A stretch of DNA of 22,731 nt from COE1 sp963596435 (lineage in GTDB: Bacteria > Bacillota > Clostridia > Lachnospirales > Lachnospiraceae): contig CAVBMG010000053.1 in the NCBI GenBank assembly GCA_963596435.1, forward strand, positions 1 to 22,731, written 5' to 3'. Positions 7,545 to 15,398 of the stretch are shown here, piece by piece (position 1 is the stretch's first letter; every line of letters begins with the position of its first letter). A program made the position numbers and the translations under genes. Under the pieces are notes generated by a model that was not told the DNA's origin, ran no database searches, and saw only the letters and a program-made list of their open reading frames with translations.

Positions 7545-8762
7545 TTATTGCTGTGTTGTTCCTTTTTTCAGGAAGCTTGGAATATCAAGGGATTTCTCCT
7601 CAACATTGCTTCTTAATTCTGAAGGTCTCTGAATACCAGGGAAAGGTCTGGTTGGTACAGTACCCGGATTCTGTGAAGGAATTACATTAACTCCCGGTGT
7701 AACCGGTTTGGTCTTGGTAATCGTAGTTGCAGGCTTCACTGAGAAGTTGCTGCCTATATTGTTTAACTTGTTGAATGGAGAATTCGCTGCATTCTGCTCT
7801 AAGCCTGTAGCAATTACAGTAATTGTACAGCTGTCCTGCATATCCTTGTTCTCTGTAGCACCAAAGATAACGTTCACATCATCACCGGTAAGTTCTTCGA
7901 TGTATGTAGACGCTTCATTTGCATCATATAAGCTGACATCACCGGTAACATTCAGGATAATATCTGTTGCACCCTTGATGGTTGTCTCAAGTAACGGTGA
8001 TTCTACTGCCATCTTAATTGCGTCAGCAGCCTTGTTCTCGCCCTTACCATGTCCAATACCGATATGTGCAATACCCTTGTCCTTCATGACTGTCTGCACA
8101 TCTGCGAAGTCCAGGTTGATAAGAGAAGGTACATTGATCAGGTCTGTGATACCCTGTACAGCCTGCTGTAATACTTCATCTGCCTTCTTCAGACCCTCTT
8201 CCATGCCTGTCCTTCTGTCCACGATCTCAAGAAGCTTCTCGTTTGGAATAACGATCAGTGTATCTACATGCTCCTTTAACTTCTCGATACCGCTGAGTGC
8301 GTTGGTCATACGCTTCTTGGCTTCGAAACGGAAAGGCTTGGTTACAACACCGATTGTCAGAATATCCATGGACTTGGCAATGGATGCCACTACAGGAGCT
8401 GCTCCTGTACCGGTTCCACCACCCATACCGCAGGTAACGAATACCATGTCTGCACCCTTGATTGCTTCCTGAATCTCTTCTGAGCTCTCTTCAGCAGCCT
8501 TCTCGCCCTTCTCAGGTACACCGCCTGCTCCAAGTCCCTTGGTCAGCTTCTCGCCGATCTGTAACAGCTTAGGAGCCTTACAACGCTGTAATGCCTGTTT
8601 ATCTGTATTTACTCCAATAAATTCAACACCGGTAATATTTTCATCTATCATTCGGTTGACTGCGTTATTTCCGCCGCCACCAACACCTATAACAATAATT
8701 CTTGCTACAGGACCTGCTTCATCTTTATCATGAATCGTGAGATTCAAACCTTCTTCCTTCAC
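7545..8762 (-). CDS. ftsZ: Cell division protein FtsZ
   Basis: FtsZ is the tubulin-like GTPase that forms the cytokinetic ring at mid-cell. The 405-residue protein has the Rossmann start (IIVIGVGGGGNNAVNRM, 22-38), the GTP-binding tubulin signature GGGTGTG (114-120), the catalytic T7 loop NLDFAD (216-221), a variable linker of about 60 residues from about 330, and the conserved C-terminal peptide LDIPSFLKK that binds membrane tethers such as SepF or FtsA. The start is GTG at 8762, chosen because AAGGAGG lies 7 bases upstream and the next in-frame ATG would fall inside the core fold. The start region is part of an imperfect 17-bp duplication. Its own promoter is proposed in the 148-bp gap after divIB, and two terminators follow. 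ftsA is absent from the cluster, as in many Clostridia. Confidence 0.98.
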   Translation of the reverse strand: MKEEGLNLTIHDKDEAGPVARIIVIGVGGGGNNAVNRMIDENITGVEFIGVNTDKQALQRCKAPKLLQIGEKLTKGLGAGGVPEKGEKAAEESSEEIQEAIKGADMVFVTCGMGGGTGTGAAPVVASIAKSMDILTIGVVTKPFRFEAKKRMTNALSGIEKLKEHVDTLIVIPNEKLLEIVDRRTGMEEGLKKADEVLQQAVQGITDLINVPSLINLDFADVQTVMKDKGIAHIGIGHGKGENKAADAIKMAVESPLLETTIKGATDIILNVTGDVSLYDANEASTYIEELTGDDVNVIFGATENKDMQDSCTITVIATGLEQNAANSPFNKLNNIGSNFSVKPATTITKTKPVTPGVNVIPSQNPGTVPTRPFPGIQRPSELRSNVEEKSLDIPSFLKKGTTQQ

Positions 8763-8783
8763 AATTCTTCCTCCTTCACAATT
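8745..8783 (-). promoter_or_regulatory. Duplicated ftsZ translation start region with a 6-codon upstream ORF
   Basis: The minus strand carries AAGAATTGTGAAGGA twice at a 17-bp period, so both the Shine-Dalgarno and the GTG are repeated. The upstream GTG (8779) has its own GGAG 8 bases before it and opens a tiny frame, GTG AAG GAG GAA GAA TTG TGA, whose stop overlaps the ftsZ GTG (GTGA). This is seen in the sequence; its use in translation is inference. Confidence 0.4.
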
Positions 8784-8837
8784 CTTACTCCATGCAACTA
8801 TTTATGCTCTTTCAGTCACATAATACATATCTAATTT

Positions 8838-8866
8838 ATCATATAATTTTTTGGACAAATAATCAA
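8838..8866 (-). promoter_or_regulatory. Candidate sigma-A promoter of ftsZ
   Basis: On the minus strand, TTGATT (8866-8861), 17 bases, then TATGAT (8843-8838), in an AT-rich 148-bp gap between divIB and ftsZ. The leader would be about 70 bases. It would let ftsZ be expressed apart from the upstream dcw genes. Confidence 0.6.
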
Positions 8867-8910
8867 CATTTTTTTCTATTCTTTCAATTAATTATGTTAA
8901 TTTTATGCCA

Positions 8911-9666
8911 TTAATCTCTTTCAAAGGAAATACTTCTGCTCTCCTGCGTGTAATTCTGCAGATCCAGAGTACCGCTCTCACCCTTCAGTGACGGTAATAT
9001 ATAGGGAAGCTGCATCAGTTTCTCATCAAGGTTCTCCAGTTTACCTATATTGACTTTTACCTTATCATATCCCAGTGTCACATTGTAGGAAGCATCGAAC
9101 TGTATCTTATCACAGATAACATCATATTTATTCAGAAGTTTGGTAATCGTCAGTATATTCTGGAATATCTGATCATTTTCTATAGGTAGTTTCTCATACA
9201 GCACAATATGGTCAAATGTAAGACCTGTAACCTGTGGAATGCCCTGCGTGGGTACTTTGGCAGCCTCTACCACCATACCATCATTATCAAAATACATATA
9301 TCTGCCCAGATATTCCACATATCCCGCCAGTGCTTTCTCATATACACTGATCTTTATCGTATCATTAGATACAATAATGACATCCATGGTATCAATGAAA
9401 GGGATTCCCTTGATCTCCTTATTCTTGTATTTCAGGGACAGGTAAAGGGAGTTGTCCCCAAAATGCCCCTTGAGTACCATTGCCTGTATCTCCTGAGCCG
9501 AGTAATGCTTATTACCCTCAACGACCACCTGACGCACTGCATAGTGATAGGACAGGAAAAGGACGATAGAAAGCAGTAATGTTATAATACCAAGCCCGGT
9601 GATCAGACGTATCTTTAATTGCAGATGTGGTATATATTCCATATCCGCTGTCTGTTTCATGGTCAT
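8911..9666 (-). CDS. divIB: Cell division protein DivIB/FtsQ
   Basis: This bitopic membrane protein of the divisome joins FtsL and DivIC/FtsB to control septal peptidoglycan synthesis. The 251-residue product has a short cytoplasmic tail, one membrane helix at about residues 21-43 (LITGLGIITLLLSIVLFLSY), then an external POTRA domain (about 45-115, starting VRQVVVEGNKHYSAQEI) and a beta region with YMYFDNDGMVV and IPQVTGL, both typical of the FtsQ/DivIB family. The ATG at 9666 was chosen because AGGAAAGGAAGG lies just before it. An ATG at 9687 has no site, and one at 9660 is also possible. It starts 34 bases after murA and is probably co-transcribed with it. Confidence 0.92.
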   Translation of the reverse strand: MTMKQTADMEYIPHLQLKIRLITGLGIITLLLSIVLFLSYHYAVRQVVVEGNKHYSAQEIQAMVLKGHFGDNSLYLSLKYKNKEIKGIPFIDTMDVIIVSNDTIKISVYEKALAGYVEYLGRYMYFDNDGMVVEAAKVPTQGIPQVTGLTFDHIVLYEKLPIENDQIFQNILTITKLLNKYDVICDKIQFDASYNVTLGYDKVKVNIGKLENLDEKLMQLPYILPSLKGESGTLDLQNYTQESRSISFERD

Positions 9667-9699
9667 CGCCCTTCCTTTCCTTATCATTCTTATTTATAA

Positions 9700-10968
9700 C
9701 TATTCAGCTATCGCAGCTCCAAGACCACGAAGGTCTCCTGTAATATCTTCATAACCTCTTCTTATATATATCGTGTCATTTACGGTTGTGATTCCATCCG
9801 CTGCCAGTCCTGCAATCAGAAGCGCCGCACCTCCACGTAACTCTCTGGCTATGACATTGCGTCCTTCCAGCAGACGTCCGCCTTCAATCACTGCGCAGTC
9901 CTGTGTCTGGATGATTCTAGCCCCCATCCGGCACAATTCCTCGATGATTTTAAATCTTCCAGAGAAGATACGCTCACGCAGTATCAGTCTGCCTCTTGCT
10001 ACACAGGCGGCTGCCATCAGAGGCGATTGCAGATCGGTAGGGAATCCTGGATATACCGCCGTCTCAACCAGAGGCAGATTCTTCGCCTCTTCCGGTGCCT
10101 GTAACAGCATCGTACGCTGATCTGTGCATGTAATGATTGAGGCTCCCATCTGCTCCAACACCTGTAACACGGATTCCATATGGGATAGAGGTGCATCTTC
10201 CAGTATGATCTGTCCTCCTGCAGCCATCGTGGCAAAAAGATATGTTCCTGCCACAATTCTGTCTGGAATCATCCGATATTCCACTTCATGTAAGGCATCC
10301 ACTCCATCAATAGTGAGTGTATCCGTGCCAATTCCATCTATCTGTGCACCTGCTGCATTGAGAAATTCGCACAATGCCGTAATCTCAGGCTCTCTGGATG
10401 CATGCTCCAATATGGTAGTGCCACGCGCGGTTACTGCGGCAAGCAGTGCATTCTGTGTCGCACCTACACTGTATATGGGAAATGTAATCCTGGCTCCCCT
10501 CAATCCACTGGTTCTGGCATAAATATAATTGCCCTCTGTCGTAATCTGTGCCCCCAGCTTCTCCAGTGCCATCAGATGAAGATCTATAGGACGTTCACCA
10601 ATAACACAGCCTCCGGGATAATCAATTCCTACCTGACCAACTCTTCCAAGCAATGCGCCCATAAGAATCACAGATGAACGCATTCTGCCTACATATTCTC
10701 CCGGCAGCCGGTATTCTCTTACATGCTCTGCATTCACTGTCATACGGTGGTCTGTCCTCTTTACCTGGCATCCTGCATGTTCCAACAGCTTCTGCATGTA
10801 CACTACATCCGTGATCTGTGGACAATTATCCAGTGTGCATTGTCCTGCAATCAACAACGTGGCTGCCAGAACAGGAAGGGATGCATTCTTACTGCCCTGT
10901 ATCCTCACCCTTCCCTGTAGTGGATTCCCACCTTTTATCTGAATTGGAATATTAGAAGATACCACCAT
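9700..10968 (-). CDS. murA: UDP-N-acetylglucosamine 1-carboxyvinyltransferase MurA
   Basis: MurA carries out the first committed step of peptidoglycan synthesis, transferring enolpyruvate from PEP to UDP-GlcNAc in the cytoplasm. The 422-residue product has the expected length and the key residues: SKNASLP with Lys27 and Asn28, the loop PGGCVIGERPIDLH with the catalytic, fosfomycin-sensitive Cys121, SVGATQNALLAA, and YPGFPTDLQ with Asp312. The presence of Cys argues for a fosfomycin-sensitive enzyme. The ATG at 10968 has only a weak GGTGGG site about 4 bases upstream. A candidate promoter lies in the 64-bp gap after ftsW. In this cluster murA occupies the place between ftsW and divIB where murG and/or murB are often found. 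A second murA elsewhere is common in Firmicutes and cannot be excluded. Confidence 0.97.
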   Translation of the reverse strand: MVVSSNIPIQIKGGNPLQGRVRIQGSKNASLPVLAATLLIAGQCTLDNCPQITDVVYMQKLLEHAGCQVKRTDHRMTVNAEHVREYRLPGEYVGRMRSSVILMGALLGRVGQVGIDYPGGCVIGERPIDLHLMALEKLGAQITTEGNYIYARTSGLRGARITFPIYSVGATQNALLAAVTARGTTILEHASREPEITALCEFLNAAGAQIDGIGTDTLTIDGVDALHEVEYRMIPDRIVAGTYLFATMAAGGQIILEDAPLSHMESVLQVLEQMGASIITCTDQRTMLLQAPEEAKNLPLVETAVYPGFPTDLQSPLMAAACVARGRLILRERIFSGRFKIIEELCRMGARIIQTQDCAVIEGGRLLEGRNVIARELRGGAALLIAGLAADGITTVNDTIYIRRGYEDITGDLRGLGAAIAE

Positions 10969-10994
10969 AGTCCCACCATACAGCTACATAACTT

Positions 10995-11023
10995 ATTTTA
11001 TTATATGTAGTACAGCTGTCCAA
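10995..11023 (-). promoter_or_regulatory. Tentative sigma-A promoter upstream of murA
   Basis: On the minus strand, TTGGAC (11023-11018), 17 bases, then TAAAAT (11000-10995). A consensus TATAAT also lies at 11005-11000 but with only 12-base spacing. The -10 lies within the loop of a 7-bp dyad (CTACATA 10984-10990 / TATGTAG 11004-11010). The elements are only moderately close to consensus, and genes on either side are otherwise tightly spaced. Confidence 0.4.
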
Positions 11024-11032
11024 TGATACAAC

Positions 11033-12172
11033 TTATGCCTTGGCACTTTTACTGACATTCAGTACAATTGCAATCTCTGCCAGAAGAAACAGCGTGGACG
11101 AACCACCATAACTGATAAACGGCAATGTAATACCGGTGTTTGGTATAGTATTGGTTACAACGGCAATATTCAGAATCACCTGAATTGCATAATGTGCCAT
11201 AACGCCTACCGCCAGCAGGGAACCGAACTGATCCATAGTATTATTGGCAATGACCATACAGCACCAGATCAGTACCACGAACAACAGGATTACTGCCAAC
11301 GCTCCAAAAAGCCCCAGTTCCTCACAGATAATAGAGAAAATCATATCATTCTGGGATTCTGGCAGGAAGCCTCTCTTCTGCATACTCTGTCCAAGCCCCT
11401 TACCCCAGATACCGCCGGAGCCAATGGCATACAATGCCTGCAAGGTCTGGAAGGCTCTGTCTGTACTGTAGGATTCAGGGTCAAGCCATGCCTTGATACG
11501 CACCAGTCGGAACGCAGTTACATCATTACCTGATGCAAAGACCACAACTGCTCCTGCCAATGCAACAACAGCTACAGCCGCGATAATAAAGTACTTATAA
11601 TCAGGTATCGCCACAAAAAGCATGGCAACCGCAATTCCCATAATGATAATCGCTGAACTCAGGTTATCCGTGATCACATAAATCAAACCGGCAACAAAAG
11701 TAGGCGGGATAATAAAAATCATAAATCCCTTAAAGGTTCTCAGACTCCTGCCCAGCTTCGTGATAATACTCGCCAGGTAGATAATGATACCTAATTTGGC
11801 AACCTCCGCAGGCTGCAGAGTCAGACCAATCTTTAAATCCAGCCATCTCGTAGCACCGTTTCTGGTCAGACCAAGAGGCGTCAATACCAGAAGAATCAAA
11901 ACAATGGAACCAACCAGGGCGACCATATCAAATCTCTTCCAGACCTGATATGGAACTCTGGAGATAAAAGCCAGCACAATAAATCCCAGAATCGTGGAAA
12001 AGAGCTGCTTCTTCAGATAATAAGCTGCATCTCCATAATCCACACTTGCCTCGTAGGAACTGGTTGAATAAATCATCAGCAATCCAAAACCTACAAGGAA
12101 CAATACTACGGTCAGCAGTACATAGTCCAGGCTGTGCCCTTCTTTTCTCTTCTTTTTCTTTGATTGAGCCAC
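11033..12172 (-). CDS. ftsW: SEDS-family peptidoglycan polymerase FtsW/SpoVE
   Basis: This polytopic membrane glycosyltransferase polymerises lipid II in partnership with a class B PBP at the septum or spore cortex. The 379-residue product has about ten hydrophobic helices and SEDS signatures: a GATRW loop, LQPAEVAKL, GSGGIWGKGLGQS, LPESQNDMIF with the putative catalytic Asp276, and the terminal NTGITLPFISYGGSS. The GTG at 12172 was chosen because GGGGAG lies 7 bases upstream inside the end of murD; a TTG at 12187 is in frame but lacks a site. It begins 4 bases after the murD stop, so translational coupling is likely. The sequence alone does not separate vegetative FtsW from SpoVE, the sporulation paralogue found at this place in Bacillus. 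Confidence 0.93.
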   Translation of the reverse strand: MAQSKKKKRKEGHSLDYVLLTVVLFLVGFGLLMIYSTSSYEASVDYGDAAYYLKKQLFSTILGFIVLAFISRVPYQVWKRFDMVALVGSIVLILLVLTPLGLTRNGATRWLDLKIGLTLQPAEVAKLGIIIYLASIITKLGRSLRTFKGFMIFIIPPTFVAGLIYVITDNLSSAIIIMGIAVAMLFVAIPDYKYFIIAAVAVVALAGAVVVFASGNDVTAFRLVRIKAWLDPESYSTDRAFQTLQALYAIGSGGIWGKGLGQSMQKRGFLPESQNDMIFSIICEELGLFGALAVILLFVVLIWCCMVIANNTMDQFGSLLAVGVMAHYAIQVILNIAVVTNTIPNTGITLPFISYGGSSTLFLLAEIAIVLNVSKSAKA

Positions 12173-12176
12173 CCTA

Positions 12177-13547
12177 TCACTCCCCAAGTTTATTTACATA
12201 TTCCTTGAACATTTTGCCACGCACTTCGTAGTTAGGGAACATTCCCCAGCTTGCACACGCAGGAGATAATAATACTGCATCCCCCGGTTTTGCCTCTTTT
12301 ACACAGATATCCATTGCTTCTTCAAATGTATCTGCAAAACAGATATCCTGGAAATTATGTTTTCTTGCACATTCTGCAATTTTCTCTCTGGTCTGTCCAA
12401 GCAACACGAGCTTCTTTACTTTACCATCAAAGCTCTCGATCCACTCATCATACTCGCTGCCTTTATCATATCCTCCACCGATCAGTACGGTAGGACGATC
12501 CATTGCCTTGATACCCTGGATCGCTGCATCAGGATTCGTACCCTTGGAATCGTTATAATATACAACACCGTTCTTGGTTGCTACATATTCAATTCTATGT
12601 TCTACAGCCTTGAATCGTTTAATAGTACTTAAAATATTCTCCATAGGTACGCCTGCACTGGTTGCAATTCCAATCGCCGCCATAACATTCTCAATATTGC
12701 AGACACCAACAAGATTCATATCCGTCTTCACATTTAATAATCTCTGTGCTTCACCGTTTCTTGCAAGATAGATGTCTTCTCCTTCATAGAAAAGTCCATT
12801 ATCCAGTCTTCTTGCTGATGAGAAGAATACAACAGTCGCCGGACATCTCTTCTCGCCAAATTCTCTGGTATATGCATTCTCATAATTCAGAATACAGTAA
12901 TCATCCTTCGTCTGGTTCATTGTAATTGCTTCTTTGGCTGCAATATAATTCTCCATGGTATGATGTCTGTTCAGATGATCCGGGGTGATATTCAGGATTG
13001 CAGATACCTGCGGATGGAAATCTTCAATCGTTTCCAGCTGGAAGCTTGATATCTCTGCTACAGATACGGTATCCTCATCCATCAATGGTGCTGCCTGTGT
13101 ATATGGATTACCAATATTACCTACTATATAGATATTCTCATGGTATTCCTGCATAATCTGTCCCACCAGAGAAGTAGTTGTTGTCTTACCATTGGTTCCG
13201 GTAATGGCAATAACTCTGCCTTTTCCATAATTGTATGCCAGCTCTATCTCGCCCCATACAGGAATCTTCTGCTCTTTAAGATACATAACATAATCCAGAT
13301 CTGTAGGTACTCCGGGACTTAATACAGCCAGTGAAATACGCTGTGCAAGCTCCTTTGGGAACTCTCCAAGTACAATCTCTGCGTGACTTCCCTCCGGTAA
13401 TTTCTCACGTACAGTTTCCTGTGTTAATTTCTCATTGTCATCGTACAGGATTGGAAGTGCCCCCTTCTCCTCCAGAAGTGTTGTCGAACCAATTCCACTG
13501 ATGCCTGCGCCTACTACCAGGACGCTTTTACCTGTTAAATCTATCAT
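12177..13547 (-). CDS. murD: UDP-N-acetylmuramoyl-L-alanine--D-glutamate ligase MurD
   Basis: This ATP-dependent cytoplasmic ligase adds D-glutamate to UDP-MurNAc-L-alanine. The 456-residue product has an N-terminal Rossmann-like domain (VLVVGAGISGIG, 9-20), the central ATPase P-loop GTNGKTTTT (117-125), LNITPDHLNRH, YNDSKGTNPDA at the start of the C-terminal domain, and LLSPACASWGMFPNYEVRG near the end, all typical of MurD. The ATG at 13547 was chosen because GAGGAGG lies 6-7 bases upstream. The frame stays open to an ATG at 13577, but that would overlap the PBP gene and has no site. It sits directly between the second PBP gene and ftsW, without the mraY gene usually found just before murD in this cluster. 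Confidence 0.97.
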   Translation of the reverse strand: MIDLTGKSVLVVGAGISGIGSTTLLEEKGALPILYDDNEKLTQETVREKLPEGSHAEIVLGEFPKELAQRISLAVLSPGVPTDLDYVMYLKEQKIPVWGEIELAYNYGKGRVIAITGTNGKTTTTSLVGQIMQEYHENIYIVGNIGNPYTQAAPLMDEDTVSVAEISSFQLETIEDFHPQVSAILNITPDHLNRHHTMENYIAAKEAITMNQTKDDYCILNYENAYTREFGEKRCPATVVFFSSARRLDNGLFYEGEDIYLARNGEAQRLLNVKTDMNLVGVCNIENVMAAIGIATSAGVPMENILSTIKRFKAVEHRIEYVATKNGVVYYNDSKGTNPDAAIQGIKAMDRPTVLIGGGYDKGSEYDEWIESFDGKVKKLVLLGQTREKIAECARKHNFQDICFADTFEEAMDICVKEAKPGDAVLLSPACASWGMFPNYEVRGKMFKEYVNKLGE

Positions 13548-13563
13548 AATGTGCCTCCTCATT

Positions 13564-15327
13564 TCATTGTCTGTCATTACAGGATTCAGTATAACCCTTT
13601 TCCTTTAAATACGGAAGAATATTTTCAAAAAGTTGACGTATCACAGGTGCTGCAATCTGTCCTCCATAGTAAGTACCCTGTGGCGTATTGATGATTGCAA
13701 TTGCCATGACCTGTGGATCATCTGCCGGTGCAAATCCAAGAAAAGACGCTATATACCGTCCTGTGCCTCTGGGCAGCGTCTGGCTGGTAGCAGTCTTGCC
13801 ACCCACACGATAACCTTCCACATATCCGTTCTTCCCTCCTCCACTCTCTACCACCTGTTCCAATACATACCTCATTTTCTCAGTGGTTTCCTGTGATACA
13901 ATCCCTGAAGTGACCGGATACTGGAATTCTTCTATCGTTCCATTGGCTTCGTTCACAGCTTTCACACCAAAATGCGGTGTTACTACATCTCCGCCATTGA
14001 TAATGCCCGCTACTGTAGCCATAAGCCGCACCGGCGTAATCTGAAACGACTGTCCAAAAGATATCGTAGCAAGTTCGACTTCTCCTATCTTATCCAGCTG
14101 GTGCATAATGGTAGCCGCTTCCCCCGGCAGATCTATTCCTGTCTTTTGCTTCATGCAGAATTTCGTAAAATAATCATAATAGCGCTGCGGTCCCAGCCGC
14201 AATCCCACTGTAATGAACACCGGATTGCAGGAGTTCTTCACCGCATCTGTAAAAGACTCTGCTCCATGACCTCCCGCCTTGTGACAGCGGATTCTTCTGT
14301 CATCTACAATAATAGCTCCTGAACAGCTGAACCTGTCTTCCAAAGTTACCACTCCGGCTTCTAATCCTGCTGCCGCTGTAATAATCTTAAAGGTAGAGCC
14401 AGGTTCATAGGTATCATTGATGCATCCGTTTCTCCACATCGCATTCAGAAGCTCCTGCTTCTGTTCCGAAGACAATGGCTCATCTCCTGTCTGTGCGGTC
14501 ATTTCAGGAATCAATGTATAGGGTTCATTCAAATCAAACTCCGGTACATCTGTCATTGCCAGAATCTCTCCATTGCGCACATTCATGACAATGATCGACA
14601 CTCCTTGCGCCTGTTTCGTCTCATATGCCTGTCTGGCAAGCTGTGTGGCATATTTCTGGATATTGACATCCAGGCTCACATACAGGTCGCTGCCTGCTAT
14701 GGGTTCCTTACGTTTCTCTCCCATGCCATCCAGTTCAATGCCTTTTGCATCGGTGAGCGTCAGAATCTGCCCATTCTGTCCCGTCAGATATTTCTCATAT
14801 TTTACTTCAAGTCCGACTATGCCCTGATTATCTGCTCCTGTAAAACCCAGTACCTTGGATGCCAGTTCTCCGTAAGGGTAATATCTTTTGTAATCTTCAT
14901 CCACCTTAACACCTGCCATGTCAAGATTTCTGATCTTATCCCCTATCTCCTTATCAACATTGCTCTTTATCTTCTCTCTGGCTGAATATTTCTCTACCCG
15001 CTTCCTGACATATTCCTGCGAAAGTCCTAATTCCCGGCTCAATACTTCAATGACTGTTTCTGCATCCTCTATCTGACTGTGTATCACGGATATGGTACAT
15101 ACAGTTCTGTTATCTGCAAGAATACTTCCAGTGCTGTCAATGATTCTGCCTCTGGCTGCCTTGATATCTCTTTCTCTCTCATGGAGCATATCTGCCAGCT
15201 TCGTATAATGTGCGGAACAGAACAACATAAGGAATCCAAGTCTCACCATCAGCAGACATAGCGTCAGAATCGTCAGAATACATAATATAAATGTCTTTTT
15301 CTTCTGTACGGTTTTATTTCTAGCCAT
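13564..15327 (-). CDS. Class B penicillin-binding protein, SpoVD-like, with KTA in place of KTG
   Basis: This is a membrane-anchored transpeptidase that would cross-link peptidoglycan with the SEDS protein encoded nearby. The 587-residue product has one N-terminal membrane helix (about 13-36), a PBP dimerisation domain (RGRIIDSTGSILA at 59-71) and a transpeptidase domain with the nucleophile motif STFK (Ser311, Lys314) and SCN (366-368). The third motif reads GGKTATSQ (KTA at 511-513) where class B PBPs normally have KTG. There is no C-terminal PASTA domain, which Bacillus SpoVD carries. The second position in the cluster, next to murD, matches spoVD placement in spore-formers, but the sporulation role is inference. 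The ATG has only a weak GGGG site, within a hairpin that spans the gap to the preceding PBP gene. Confidence 0.93.
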   Translation of the reverse strand: MARNKTVQKKKTFILCILTILTLCLLMVRLGFLMLFCSAHYTKLADMLHERERDIKAARGRIIDSTGSILADNRTVCTISVIHSQIEDAETVIEVLSRELGLSQEYVRKRVEKYSAREKIKSNVDKEIGDKIRNLDMAGVKVDEDYKRYYPYGELASKVLGFTGADNQGIVGLEVKYEKYLTGQNGQILTLTDAKGIELDGMGEKRKEPIAGSDLYVSLDVNIQKYATQLARQAYETKQAQGVSIIVMNVRNGEILAMTDVPEFDLNEPYTLIPEMTAQTGDEPLSSEQKQELLNAMWRNGCINDTYEPGSTFKIITAAAGLEAGVVTLEDRFSCSGAIIVDDRRIRCHKAGGHGAESFTDAVKNSCNPVFITVGLRLGPQRYYDYFTKFCMKQKTGIDLPGEAATIMHQLDKIGEVELATISFGQSFQITPVRLMATVAGIINGGDVVTPHFGVKAVNEANGTIEEFQYPVTSGIVSQETTEKMRYVLEQVVESGGGKNGYVEGYRVGGKTATSQTLPRGTGRYIASFLGFAPADDPQVMAIAIINTPQGTYYGGQIAAPVIRQLFENILPYLKEKGYTESCNDRQ

Positions 15328-15332
15328 GTAAA

Positions 15333-15381
15333 AACCCCATAAAAGTGATTACTATAATTTTATTATCTCTCCTATGGGGTT
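15333..15381 (-). promoter_or_regulatory. Hairpin covering the start region of the second PBP gene
   Basis: On the minus strand AACCCCATA (15381-15373) pairs perfectly with TATGGGGTT (15341-15333) across a 31-nt loop. The 3' arm contains the only Shine-Dalgarno-like GGGG, and three further bases separate the T-rich end from the ATG. It could be a weak attenuator or mask ribosome access; the latter is inference. Confidence 0.4.
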
Positions 15382-15398
15382 ATGTGCAGTAAATATTG

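Noticed and set aside
7708..8472. Long plus-strand open frame (254 codons) opposite ftsZ
   Set aside because: Antisense shadow of ftsZ; composition is hydrophobic and repetitive in a way typical of reversed codons, with no ribosome site or family motif.
10981..11017. Dyad between ftsW and murA considered as a terminator
   Set aside because: The stem is 7 bp with AT-rich loop and no T-run follows on the minus strand; it more likely overlaps a promoter.
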